Assembly: GCA_030704615.1 (NCBI GenBank)
Contig: CM060734.1
Location: 49,802,042-49,866,041 of the forward strand
Reading direction: 5' to 3'
Length of the DNA: 64,000 nucleotides
Origin: Takakia lepidozioides
Taxonomy: Eukaryota; Streptophyta; Takakiopsida; Takakiales; Takakiaceae
Shown here piece after piece: positions 1 to 10,787 of this stretch. Position 1 is the stretch's first letter; each line of letters starts with the position of its first letter. The position numbers and the translations under genes were made by a program. The notes beneath the pieces are model-generated. The model was not told the origin of the DNA. It did not search any database and was given only the letters and a program-made list of their open reading frames with translations.

Positions 1-1020
1 CTCCCCAGCTCGAGGGTTGGACAGCCCAAATCCGCAGGAGTCAGGTGACTTAAACTCATTTCTCGCTCCTTGCTCATTCTCCTAGTTTCACTTAGTTTGG
101 GGTCTGATATTCATCTGTCGCTCCAGGTAAGAAAATCTGCAAATTATAATCTTCCTGTCAAACGACGTCTGCATTGGAATGCAGTTTCGAGGTAAATTAT
201 TCCTTCGATGCGTTTTCATTCCATCTCGGATGTCGAGTGCTCAAGGGACAATTTTTTGTGCTTGCCTGTTGTTGCCCCTCCACTCCTCCCGTCGTTCAAT
301 GGCAAATATCTCCAACATCTTTGTAACCCAACCTTGTAGCCGCTGCCCAAACTTTTGTCAATCTGGGGAAGTGTTTCGAAAGGTAGTTCACAGCGTGACC
401 CTGAACTACTGGCACAATATTCTGCACCAAAGAGGCAAAAAAGAGCCCTCGAGCCATTTCCTTCCTGTGCATGAAATCTTTCCAACGGACAAAAGGCTGA
501 CAAGAAAAAAAAAACGGACTCCAAACACATGAGGACTCCCTCGGATGTTGTGGCGCCTCGTCAATCCAAGCCCGCGGGAATCCACTGTTCTTCTGCAAGA
601 CATTCCAATAAGGCTTCAATGGTACATTTCAAAACAATTTCTCCACTTTCGTTTGCAGTTTGTTTTGCTGTCCCAAACTAACTCCGTAATTTTTATACAA
701 GCGAGTATGGAGCCGCATAACTTCTTGAATGCGCCTCCCGACAAGGTGCGTCCACTAACCTCCACTTGGCAGCCGACGTTCATCTTTTCGTGATCTCGAA
801 CTCTTCGATATATTGTCTACTCTTGGTCCTTTATGATAGTCCATTGTTGGGACACTTATGTCTCCGAAAACGTAGAGGTCACTCTGAAACTAAGAAACAC
901 TACATCGTGTTGTTTCTGACGGCGGGAACACTTAAATTTTGCAGGATGGCATCGTCCATCAACCTTCATTTGCCACATCGGGGAAGAGGAAACGGATGTA
1001 TGAGGTACGTTCCATGGGGC
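1..1020. other. Unassigned sequence
   Basis: I recognise no gene here. A minus-strand open frame at 296-619 reads through a stretch that resembles a short intron (pyrimidine tract and CAG near 500), and the peptide VVQGHAVNYLSKHFPRLTK near 300-400 looks protein-like but matches no family I know. The plus-strand frames look random. The minus-strand reading of the adjacent LINE fades out near 1,020, so this stretch is probably the DNA flanking that LINE. Confidence 0.3.
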
Positions 1021-1299
1021 ACGTGAGTGGGCTAGAGTAGTAGGAGTGAGTAGTTGGAAGGAGGAGATTAGGAGGCTAGACAGTTCTCTGGGGGTAGTAC
1101 TATGAGTGTGAGCTTGTATTAGTTTGGATTGGACGCGGGGTTTTTTTGAGGGGATGTCCTCAAGGTAGTGGTCTAATAGCCAGCAGATTTCAGTAACGAA
1201 ATCTTGTCTGGGTGGCAGGATGTGATATGCATGTGGGTTAGGAGTAGAGTATTTATGCCAGAGCCACGCTAGCCGATCATTGGGAATGAGGCCAATGTA

Positions 1300-2169
1300 T
1301 CAGCCGGTGTGGGCGTAGATTTTTGACCATTGAAGGCCCTGACAGATTAAGGGGGAGTCGTGGGCAATGTCTTTATCAGGGTTACATTCGGTAGTGTTGA
1401 TGTGAATGTGAGGAATGGCGAGCGGATAGGGAATGTTGCGGGCATCTGTGAGTTGTGCTTGAGAGACATGTTGTTGGTGAGTGTGTGTTAGGTAGTTAAT
1501 GTTGGTACGTTTATGGAATGCAGTAAGGAGGGAGAGATTGTGGATGGGGTCACAATCATCGTGTGAACCAAAGAGGTCGTCCTCAATCTGCCAAGTGTTG
1601 TCATCTGAGGAAAAACCAACCCATTTGCAAAGGTAGTACGTATCTTGATATGTAGCGTCAATCGCGTCAATTGATGTTTGGGTTCTGACCCCGAGAATGT
1701 TTTCCAGAATGAAGGCGGTGGAGTTGCTAGGATCGGCAGTCGGAGAACACAACGGGGGGGAGGGGGGGATTATGTCTACCTCAGTGTTGTAAGAAGTAGG
1801 GGAGAGGGTGGGGGAGGTTTGAGTGTGCGAATGAAGGGGTGGTGGACTGGCAGGGTCATGACTACGGGTTTGGGTATGAGGTGAGGAGTAGGAGGGGGAG
1901 GGGGCTGACGGGGCGCAGGGGAGAGTGTCAATGGTATCAGTATCCTTGGCATGAGATGATTTAAGCATTTGTAGAATAGAGGGAGCAGGGGCGGTACGAA
2001 AAGTGGGGAGTAGATCCTGTGGACTGTGGGGAAAAAGAAGACATGGTAGGTCACATTCAAGGGTACATGAGGCCGATGGGTGGCAAAATAGGGTACGGAG
2101 GTGATTAAGAAATCTGCAGGTTTTGGCAGTGGCTCGTGTGTGTTTAAGGGTTAATTCTATGGGGGTCAA
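1300..2169 (-). pseudogene. LINE C-terminal segment with chromodomain
   Basis: This frame is contiguous with the RT reading frame apart from point stops. A Pro/Ser/Thr-rich linker (residues 80-150) leads into a chromodomain at about residues 153-201 (1,567-1,713): FILENILGVRT, then YYLCKWVGFSSDDNTWQIEDDL. These show the hydrophobic-Glu-x-Ile-Leu start, the Tyr-Leu-x-Lys-Trp core strand and the Asn-Thr-Trp block followed by Asp-Asp-Leu. Chromodomains bind methylated histone tails and are common on LTR-element integrases but unusual on LINEs. After the TGA at 1,300 the same frame still reads protein-like (LAWLWHKY) to about 1,050. Confidence 0.7.
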
Positions 2170-2725
2170 GAGGCGGTTGCGGTGGCGGTGGTGAGCTGGG
2201 TGAGGGTCGTGATGTGTCGTCCTTTGAAATATTTGATGATAAGTATCTTTTGGCAGGGAAACTTGCGTTCAAATTGGGAGATGAAGGGCTAGTATGTCAG
2301 GCCTGTTCGAGGGGAGATATGGATTTGGGGTAATCAGAGAGATCGGTTTGCACACTGGTTTTCATCTGGCGGAATATGAATAGGGAGCGGGCAGTAGGGG
2401 AATGGAGACAAGATTGTAAATGGAGGAAAGGTAGTGAGTGAAGTCTGTTATACTTAGTGGCAAGGTGTTTAAGTAGCCCACAGTGGATGAGACCTAGACG
2501 ACCCGGGTCTTTGAGGGCTTCGAGTAATTGGGAGCCAAGAGTGCGCGAGTATGATATTATTAAAGGACTAGTACCGATGCCAAAGCTGTCCGTGGGGAGT
2601 TGAGTGAAAGCATTGGGAGTGCTAGTTGGGAGACCACAAATGCGCTTAGTGAGTTGGATAATTTGTCTGTCGATTTGGATGATGTTAGGGAGGGAGAAGG
2701 GAGCCGCATGGAAGGAGTATTGGAC

Positions 2726-3190
2726 CTATGGTTTTAGAATGGATTCTATTAGAGAGAGTTTGGGCCTGATGGCTATGGGGGCTTTGAGGAGAGCCAGGCT
2801 TTTATTAGTTAGTTTGGTGAGTGTAGCGATTTTTTGTATGTGCCATGTGAGCGAGGGGACAAGTTGAATACCTAAGTATGTGTAGGGTTCATTAGGCCCC
2901 AGGAAGGGAAATGGTTTGTTCTGGTATTGGATGTATAGTTTGCAGTGTGACGCAATAGAAGATTTGGTGAGCTTACTGCGGTGGGTAGCCGCAGTGACGG
3001 CGCATTTATGAAGACTTAGTTCCATTCCAGACCGTTGGTTAAAGCGTGATAGTTTTTCAACTTGCCGGTTGAGGTGTTGGGGTTTGTGCGCAAGGATGGC
3101 AAGCTCATCTGCGTAAGCGGCAGCAGAAATTTTGTTTGAGGAAGTTTTGTATTGGTATCCAAGTTTGCCGCGTGCAATCCATCTGAGCAA
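2726..3190 (-). pseudogene. LINE reverse transcriptase, motif C and thumb
   Basis: Continuing in the same frame after the stop at 3,249, this part carries AAAYADELAILAH. This is the position of the catalytic Tyr-x-Asp-Asp motif, but the second Asp is Glu here. The segment YTYLGIQLVP and the following helices match the RT thumb. A TAG at 2,726 closes the frame, yet the same frame continues beyond it with RICGLPTSTPNAFTQLP near 2,600, a block common after the LINE RT. The reading therefore runs on to the chromodomain. Confidence 0.8.
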
Positions 3191-3247
3191 GGGTTCAAGG
3201 AAGATGATAAAGAGATAAGGACTAAGGGTATCGCCTTGGATAGTGCC

Positions 3248-4030
3248 TCATAGAATCGGGATGGGAGGGGTGGAACCATAATATGAGCCTATATATTCCG
3301 TGGAGCTGTTAGTGTAAATATTGCCGATGAGTTGTATGGCGTCTGATGGATAGCCTAGGTCCGTCATAATGGCGAGTAGACGTGGGTGGTCTAAGGAGCC
3401 GAAAGCATTTTTGAAGTCGATATATAGGAGATATATATCTTGTTTTGTGAGTTTGGCGTCCTCTAGGGCGGATAACACATATTGTATTTGTCTAGTAGTG
3501 CTACGTGTGGCGTGGAAGCCTTCTTGTGGGTCACTAAGAATACGGCGGTGTTCACCATAATTGGACAACATCTTGGTAAGGGTGTTGGTAAATAGTTTAT
3601 AGATAGTGTTAGCGAGAGCAATGGGTCTGTAGTTGCTAATATCCGTAGGGTCGCCTTTCTTGAAGAGGAGAATGGTGCGGCTATGCTTCCATGTATGCGG
3701 GATCCAGCGGAGTTGGTAGCAAAGTTTAAAGAATTTGAAGAAGAGGAGGTGAAGTACAGGGTCGAGAGCTTGTAGAATAGCATTTGGAATCAAATCGGGG
3801 CCAGGGGCTTTGGCTTTGGGAAGAGCTTTGAGGCAGGATTCAAAGATATCAAGAGTGAAGGCGTCATGGATGAGGTCTGATGGAGAACCACGGTTCTCCT
3901 GTGAAAAGCCGTCTAAGTCGTGCCAGGGGTAGTGGCGGACTTTACACACGCAGTCAGGGGTGTGTAAGGTATGGTGCAGGCAGTGCGTAGTGGTGGGAGT
4001 GTAGGAGGATGAGGCTTGAATCCATTTCAT
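3248..4030 (-). pseudogene. LINE reverse transcriptase, fingers and palm motif A
   Basis: The frame contains KAPGPDLIPNAIL, RTILLFKKGDPTDISNYRPIAL, DPQEGFHATRSTTRQI and the catalytic motif A YIDFKNAF, all typical of LINE reverse transcriptases. It ends at an in-frame TGA near 3,249. Reading straight through that stop gives GTIQGDTLSPYLFI (motif B), so a single nonsense change separates it from the next segment. Confidence 0.85.
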
Positions 4031-5036
4031 TTTTTATGTCATTAGGGGTGGTGAGTAGTTGGCCTGATCTATATTTGAGGCAATCAATGGGTGGGTTTAG
4101 AGCAGGGTTGTGGTCATGAAGTAATTGGCCAAAGGATGAAACAAATCTTTTGTGATCAGCCGTGGCTTTTTCTTTAGTAATAATGTAGGCGGCTTTTTTA
4201 GCGTCTCTCCCCAGCTTGGAGAGGGCAGCAATCCAGTTAGGAAGATTGGAGGGGTTGTTGGGAGGGGGCATGATCGGGTTGCAGACAGATAGGGAGTTTA
4301 GGCATGAGATACGAGGATCGGAGCTCCAGTCTTTGTGTAGTGGGAGGGTGGAAGAGTTAGGAATAACGGTGAGAGCTCTGCGGATAGTGTGATAGGTGTT
4401 TAGGTGGGAGGTACAGGCCCGCTTTTGTGAATGGGTAAGATATCCCCCGTTTTGTTTAGAGCGGGAGGTTTGGGGCAGGTCCGGGGGAGCGGCACACGTG
4501 GCGAGAACGCTTTTGGTCATTTCTAGTAAGATGGAAGAGAGGGTGAGCTCTGCTTCGAGCCAGGTATTATCGGGTTCCTGTGATAGGTTCGTATCTGAGA
4601 GGATATGGGAGAGGTTTTGTGTTAGGATAGAGGCAATAGGTTGGAAGTGGTTTTGGAAGGCTGTGATGTTATGTTTGGGTAATGGAGATAAGATCTTGGG
4701 TTGGGGAGAGGGGGTAAGGATGGAAGGGAGGGGGCGGAAGGGAACAATGGAAGGGGGAAGAGAGATTGATACTGGGTAGTGGTCGGCTATCAATGTGAAT
4801 ATGGCTGTGGAGATAGGACGGGATCTCAGTGCTGGTTTTGAGATAGAAACCATCAAGGAGGCTGAGAGAGTAGTGGAGACCACCTTGCCTGGAGTAGTGG
4901 TGATCTGCGGGTATGTAGCTAAAGTGGTGTTGTTGAGTGAACTTGGCCCAATCATGATCGGAAGGGAATGGGGGTTGGTGAGAACCTTTACAGGAGTGTC
5001 CAAGGAGAGCAATATCTCTGTTGAAGTCGCCAGCAA
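3954..5036 (-). pseudogene. LINE endonuclease end and linker to RT
   Basis: The useful part begins near 4,800 with ADHYPVSISLP, the final catalytic block of the endonuclease. Then come about 250 residues of the linker that precedes RT in LINEs, with Trp/Lys/Arg-rich helical segments such as WIAALSKLGRDAKKAAYI. Upstream of 4,800 this frame is a shadow. The frame ends close to a run of A near 4,030, where a frameshift moves the RT into the next frame. Confidence 0.7.
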
Positions 5037-5349
5037 GAATGTAGTGGTGATGCTGCTGATCAGGGTGGGTAATCATATTGGAAATTGCAAGCTTAATATC
5101 TGGGATTAGTTGGAGGTCATCAGTGTGGGAGGGCATGTATAGGTGAATGATGGTAATTGGGTGAAGAGCAAACAAATAAAGTTGGATAATTTGGAGATGG
5201 GAGCGAAGAGGGATGGGGACGTTCACCTTGGTGGTGGTGCTGGGAGAGTGATGGGTACGTAGGATGCCAATGGCAACGCCACCCCGGGTGGGGCAGTATG
5301 GGGGCCGAGCACCGCCTAAGGCATTGCGGAGCCGACAAAGGGTTGCCAT
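4669..5349 (-). pseudogene. LINE endonuclease, central part
   Basis: This frame continues the endonuclease after a frameshift near 5,350. RGGVAIGIL, IIHLYMPSH and the strong motif HHYILAGDFNRD are the central strands and metal-binding Asn/Asp block of LINE AP-type endonucleases. The sequence then shows HDWAKF and LDGFYLK. Near 4,800 the conserved reading shifts to the overlapping frame that encodes ADHYPVSISLP, the terminal Asp-His catalytic block. The endonuclease is therefore spread over three frames. Confidence 0.75.
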
Positions 5350-6859
5350 ACAGGAAGTAATATGTCGGGAGTAGCTTATTTATGTATGAACTGTTAGGGC
5401 GGTTGGTTTGTAGTTTAGTTTCTTGTAGTAGAATAATGTGCGGGGAGATGGAGTCTGTGAGAAGGTGTATGAGGCTTTGTATACTAGAGGCCATAGAGCC
5501 CACGTTCCACGTGATGATGTTAAGAGAGTTGGTACTTAGATTGTAGGCGGAGGAGGAGGGGTCGGGAGAGGGGGGTGTAGGTGCATTTGAGTGAGTAGGC
5601 AGGGGTGGGAGGGGTTGGGGGGGTGGAGGCAGGGGGAGAGCCGTGAATCCAGGGAGAGGGGTTATTGCCTTTAGGGTGGCAGAGAGGATATCATTGGATA
5701 AAAATGAGAACTTATTAGAGAGGGCTGGCAAGTCGTGAGTCGGGGAGGTAAGTGAGGCAAGATGGTCGCCTAGGATTGTATGGACCACTCCGGGTTTGGA
5801 TTGTAGGAGTTGAAGCGAGGAGTGTAATTCAGAGAGATGGTGTGGAGGGGCTAGGTAGTTGTTGGGGAGCGGGGGCAGTTTATGTATGTTGCGTAACAGA
5901 GAACGGGTCTGGGAAAGGGAGTGAGATTCAAAGTAGATATCACATGTGTCTAGTAGCGGGGAAATAAGAATGATGAGGGCAAAGATGATGTGTTGGGTGG
6001 GAGACACCTTGAGTCTGTGTGTGGCATGGGTGAGAGCTGGGAGAAGGCAGGCAGGGAGGCCAAAGGTGGCGATTTGGTGTGTAAGGGAAGTATGATGTGT
6101 GGGGTTGGGGGGTTGAGGTTTTGGGAGGAAAGGGGTGAAGTGGTCAGAGAGATGTCGGTATGGGTGTGTAAGGGAGATGGTATTTTGTTGGAAATATAAA
6201 GCATATCTATCTTGTGAGTCAGAGGATAGTTGAAAAATGATATCATCTATAGAAGAGGGTCCTGGATTTGGGTGTATGTCACCACATCTGAGGAGGATGA
6301 GGTCAATACAGGTGTCTGTGTAAGCGGTGTCGGTTGAGGGGGGATGATGGTAGTAATGTTTGGATTTTAGGGGGTATAAATGGCGGGTACCATGTGGATG
6401 AACGGCTAGGGAGAGGGGTTCAGAGTGTACTAGGTAAGGGATGTTAGGAAAGTGGGGGTGAGAGGGGTGTGACCAGATTGTGTGGATAGAGGGGTTGGGG
6501 GTTGGGGAGGTGGAACTAGTGGGCGATGTGTGTACGTGGAGGTCAATCATGGCGTTCTGAAGCGGGTGGGTTGGAGTGGGGGAGGGCCAAAGAGTGTTGT
6601 ATAATAGAGTCGAGGGGTGGGAAATGTAAGATTTGTTTAGGGGTAGGGTCGAGATATATGTAGTGTGGGGTTGTGGGGAAGATAATATCGAGTTATAGAT
6701 AGTGAAGAAAGTGTTCGAGGGTAGTATCACAGTGTGGGCATTGGGGGGTGGGGTAGGGGATAGGGCCAAGGAACAAAAGTTTTGGGATACTAGTGGAAAA
6801 AGAGTGGATGAGAAGTGGAGGTATGACGGGTGTATTTCCAAGGCCATATGATACGTCAT
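5120..6859 (-). pseudogene. LINE ORF: N-terminal region, 2A-like motif, start of endonuclease
   Basis: This 579-residue frame has a low-complexity Pro/Ser/Thr-rich N-terminal part, then the motif LILLRCGDIHPNPGP near residues 187-201, about 200 residues of unknown domain, and NIITWNVGS...IILLQETKL (coded near 5,522-5,400), the first two motifs of the exonuclease-endonuclease-phosphatase fold used by LINEs to nick target DNA. A frameshift just after LYGNP moves the endonuclease into the next frame. The family assignment rests on those motifs. An overlapping frame at 6,693-6,968 contains CPHCDTTLEHFLHY, which resembles the Cys/His motif at the end of many LINE ORFs and may be a remnant of another LINE. 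Confidence 0.7.
6257..6304 (-). other. 2A-like translational skipping motif
   Basis: The encoded sequence RCGDIHPNPGP matches the NPGP end of 2A peptides, which in several LINE families (for example CR1-like elements and trypanosome L1Tc) separate an N-terminal peptide from the rest during translation. The usual D-x-E-x-NPGP has Glu where this copy has His, so activity is uncertain. It sits about 200 residues from the start of the frame and about 245 residues before the endonuclease. Confidence 0.55.
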
Positions 6860-7141
6860 GGTGGTATGTTTCTTGATTGTATGAGTGGAGCGAGGGACTG
6901 TGGGAATATAGAGTAAATATGTGGTATCTATTGATGGGTGTGTAGGATTTGCCTAGAGGTGATACCATGGTATTAGTATATAGACGGTATTCGAGTGATA
7001 GTTATTAGAACCTGATTTGGGGTGTGTGGATTTTTGCATGGCGACATAATACGTCACCGTTTGAGGATTCTTGAGTATATAAATGGCACGGAAGTGTCTA
7101 CTGTGGGAGTAAAAATTGAGCATATACCCGGGGGGTCAGGG

Positions 7142-8347
7142 TTATGATGGGCGCTCATTGAACCAAATATTGTATCTAGATGATGTAAATGAACGGTGTT
7201 TTGGGGTATGGTATTTGAGGGATGTTTGTGAGTAGTGTATACAAACAATATATATGGGAAGTGTATACGAGTGGTTAGCTGGAGTGTGGTCATAATGCAC
7301 TGCATAATATAGGATGCAGTATGTGCGAGGGATGCACCATAGTAGTGTAAGATTGGAGTAGTGGTCTGGGGAGGTGAAGCAGGATATTGTATAAAAGCAG
7401 TGAATGTATGGGATATACTGTACACTTGGGGTATGATATAGGGTCTGGAGTATATACTGAAGTATTGAAGTGGTGTGAATGTATTTTGTGTGAAGTGGTG
7501 TAACAGTATCGCATAGGGAGAGTGATGGCGTGTCAGTAAAAAGAAGTTGGGAAGTGTATGCAGGTGTGTCATCATATTGGTAATATAGTATGAGAATGTG
7601 TTGTGTGGGAGTGGTGTGAGGAAGTAGTGTGAGGGAGTGGTGTGAGGGAGCGGTGTGAGGGAGTGGTATGGTGATATGATGCTGGCTTGGATCCAGCAGT
7701 AAGTAAACCCCAGATGGGTATATAAAAAAATAGTTATCAAAGAAAATGAATTGGGGGTAACAACCTAGCAACTTCATACTTAAAAAACAGCCAAGCTGTG
7801 TAACGATAATAAAAGCATAGTTAGGATGTGTTGTATAGCGGACGCCTGAAGCAAATGGGGGAGCTGGTGGTGTCGGTGTTGAGGTGCCCATCGGGGTGTC
7901 GGCGCATATGTGGTCAAAGGCAGGTGACTTTACTAAACATCTGAGGTCCAGTATGGCATCCTTGTTATATGCTATTTCTTCATAGCTACCGAGTGGGGTC
8001 GAGAGCGTCAATGCTGTTGGTGGTGTGCGAGTACATGGGGGTATGCAGATAAGCCTGCAACCTGCATCAAGAAGTGGGTGAATAAGATGATACAGTGGTG
8101 TTATGAGATCAAAGGCAATGTTATGTGAGTGCATCCAGTGAGAGTGGTGGTGTGGGAATAGTACAATGGCGGGATTTATGTGACAAACATAGCTGCATAT
8201 AGTAGTGCGAATCGGGTCTATACTATCCTGGGGGAGAACAACCGGGTATGTAAGAGAGTGAATTCCATGGACCAAAATAGAGAAAGCTTGATGGGTATCA
8301 GCGGTGTGGGTAGCGGGAGGCAGTATCAGTAAAGAACATGTAGGCAA
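7142..8347 (-). other. Long C/T-rich open frame, unknown
   Basis: A 401-residue minus-strand frame is open here, with a second overlapping frame at 7,054-7,740. The composition matches the LINE coding strand next to it (rich in Thr, Ser, Pro, His and Tyr), and skewed base composition alone can keep frames open. Segments such as LIHPLLDAGCRLICIPPC and YNKDAILDLRCLVKSP near 8,100-7,930 look more protein-like. It could be the 5' region or first ORF of the LINE. I recognise no domain. Confidence 0.3.
7604..7676. repeat. Short tandem repeat, GTGTGAGGGAGTG units
   Basis: About five imperfect copies of a 15-bp unit (gtgtgaggaagta, gtgtgagggagtg, gtgtgagggagcg) lie in tandem inside the G/T-rich plus strand. 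The array is short and local. Confidence 0.7.
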
Positions 8348-8353
8348 ACAGCA

Positions 8354-9832
8354 TCAGCAGTGATAGGAAGAGCACATGAGCAAAATACCGTGCGGTTTCA
8401 TAATTGACCAAAGGGATAGGGTGGAGCGAGTGCACCTGGCTGAAGCATCCGGGTTGTGGAGAGACAAGTGTGCTGGCTGATATGGCCAACGAACATACTT
8501 AGAGATGGCCAGACCAATGGGAGATCTGAAATGCAGCTTAGCAGCAGTAAAATAGGGAGCGGAGCTTTGTAAAGATAAATCCAACATATGAAAACATGGT
8601 TTATTTGATATAGTACATGTCCTTGAGACAAAGGGCATACAAGAAAAGAGAAAATTTGATACAACTGCACTAGATACATGGCTTGATAAGGGCTTGTTGG
8701 GTGGTGCGGCAAAAGTCATAATAGTTTTCAAACTCTCGGCAGCAAAGAGCAATGTGCTATGTGATATGGGTTCCACAGAGGCAAGTTGCCAAACATTATA
8801 AGTAGAGGGCAGAGTATACGATAGAGGCGCAATAGAGGTAGTTTTCAAGAGCTTGCTTTCAGGGAGCATGGTGCGGAAGGGTTCATGATACACATTCAGC
8901 ATTAAGCTTGTGCCAAAGTTGGGCAGAGTATAAGTCACGAGCTTGTAAGAGCAAGAGATAACAATTCTATAGAATGACACCAATGAGGAGAGTAAGATGG
9001 AACAAGGGCACCTTTGAGGGCTGTTGTATAACCAAAGTGCGTACAGTGGTTGGGCAGGTTGGGGGCGCTCCACAGTCACTCCCGAACATGGATGCTTGTT
9101 CATCTTCAGTAGCCAGTAGTACCGAGTAATGGTGAGCTGGGTTATGTAGTAGAATGTGTTATGATCAAAGGCAGATTGCACGTTGAATGAATTGGCTGCG
9201 TGGTTGAGGGGCCATGTGTTATAAATGGTGTCTCCCACAAGGGAGCGTTGTTTTAGAGAGAGAGCTTCTCGAGTGTGGCGGCAGATTTTGATAACAGAGT
9301 TGCCACTCAGATCGTTGTGTTGTGCAGACTTCATAGTAATATTCGCCACAATTCCAGCTTTAATGATGTCAGGGTATGTGGAGCAAATGCACCTGAGAGT
9401 GGTGTGGTGGTGTTGATTTCGGAGGAGTGGGGAATTGGTCGGATGGCAGAGTACGCTGTGGGCGAGGCTCTGGCCTATAGCCGGTTGGGCACACAGAATT
9501 GCAGCCGACCAGCGCCAACATTGCTCGTGGATATCCGAAGCTTCTATACCACAATCATGTCGATCATAGCCTGCAATTATCGCACTCCAGGGAGCTACAT
9601 CTGGTTCAGTCATATTGTAAGACACTTGACAAGCCTCGTTCATGTTCCCACATTTTGAATACATGTCCAAAAGGGGAGTCTCCAGAATGATATCTGGTCT
9701 AATTCCAGCTTCAATGATGTCAGAGTGGACCTCCTGGCCCTTTCCCAGGGCTGCCAAACTGGAACGCGCATTGAGAACCAAGATGAACGGGACATTGTTG
9801 AGCATTTGCACACTCCCATATTTGGCAAACAT
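8354..9832 (-). pseudogene. PPR gene remnant, C-terminal repeats
   Basis: Only the first 120 or so residues (about 9,470-9,832) are recognisable: LVLNARSSLAALGKGQEVH, PLLDMYSKCGNMNEACQV and PDVAPWSAIIAGYDRHD. These follow the plant PLS-type pentatricopeptide repeat pattern, in which ordered pairs of helices bind RNA in organelles. The rest of the frame down to 8,354 has no PPR pattern and seems to be open by chance. The upstream repeats lie in another frame at 9,891-10,787. The locus is frameshifted and truncated. Confidence 0.7.
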
Positions 9833-9890
9833 GTCAGCCAGGGCAGTCTCCAGACTGATGTTCGGTGTCTTTTGAGCTAGGATGACACCG

Positions 9891-10787
9891 TCATGGACCT
9901 TTTTCGCCCTTTCTGAGGGTTGCAGGGCAGGTACATGTCAGTCCACAGAGTGGTGTGGGTGGATTCAGCTGCACATCTGGAGACAAGAGTGTTGCCCGTT
10001 GCTGCAACACCGGGGTGACACTGTTGGCAGCTGCAGCTTGACATGCATCCTTCATGCTCTCACATTTGGCATACATATCTGCAGGGGCAGTCTCCGGTCT
10101 GTTGAACACTCCCTTTTCATCATCAATGCACCTACATTTTACATACATGTCCATGAGGGTACTATTCAGAGTGACCTTTGGTACAATTCTAGCTTTGATA
10201 ATGTCGCCATGCTCTATACCCTTTTCTAGAGCTGCCATGCTTGCACATGCACTGTAAATGCACATAAACGTGCTGTGGTCGGGTTTCACCCCTTCCCCCA
10301 ACATTTGATCATAGGTCTCCAAAGCTTCCATATCACGTCCCTGTTGCGCATACCCTGTAAGGGTCACATTCCAAGACACGACATCCCGTTCAGCCGTAGT
10401 GTCCAACACTCCCTGTGCCTCCTCGATGCATCCACAATTTGCATACGTGACCACTAGGGTATAGTTCATAATAACAGTCGGTACAATTCCAGCTCTGACG
10501 TGGTCGCTATTGATGATGTCAACATGAACAACCTTGCGCTTTACCAGGGCTGCCAGGCTTGCACAAGCATTGCAAATGCACACACATGCGATGTGGTTGG
10601 GCTTCAATCCTTCCACCATCATTTGATCATAGGTTTCCCGACATCTGTGACAACTCCAACTTTGACATGGCCAATCAGCCTGGCCTGCTGCTTCTGCTGT
10701 GGAGGCAGGGGTTGAGAAGGAAGTACCTCGAGCTTGAGATTGTGGCAGGTAGACACAGACGCTGGCACAGTGTTGGCGAGAGTGCAT
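9891..10787 (-). pseudogene. PPR gene remnant, upstream repeats
   Basis: This frame holds at least three PLS-type PPR units: YDQMMVEGLKPNHIACVCI, then DVVSWNVTLTGYAQQGRD, YDQMLGEGVKPDHSTFMCI, LMDMYVKCRCIDDEKGVF and MYAKCESMKDACQ. Several helices are shortened or interrupted (for example an inserted NSDHVRA near the third unit). The last 70 residues are not PPR-like, and a frameshift separates it from the segment at 8,354-9,832. No E or DYW domain is visible. It is a decayed member of a plant organelle RNA-binding family. Confidence 0.8.

Larger units (their letters stand above)
1021..6970 (-). mobile_element. Degenerate non-LTR retrotransposon (LINE) with endonuclease, RT and chromodomain
   Basis: Read on the minus strand, one broken coding region runs in the order 2A-like motif, AP-type endonuclease, reverse transcriptase, thumb/connector segment, chromodomain. 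Several frameshifts and in-frame stops interrupt it, so the copy is inactive. The coding strand is strikingly rich in C and T and encodes many Pro, Ser, Thr and His. I found no clear target duplication or poly(A) tail; the 3' limit is set where minus-strand coding character fades near 1,020. The 5' limit is uncertain, and similarly C/T-rich open frames continue to about 8,347 and could be part of the element. Confidence 0.8.

Noticed and set aside
179-1026. Plus-strand ORFs near the left edge
   Set aside because: They look like antisense or random frames with no conserved motifs.
5752-6199. Plus-strand ORFs inside the LINE
   Set aside because: They are shadows of the C/T-rich minus-strand coding region.
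8354-9460. The whole 492-residue frame as a PPR protein
   Set aside because: Only its first 120 or so residues carry the repeat pattern; the rest shows no PPR helices.
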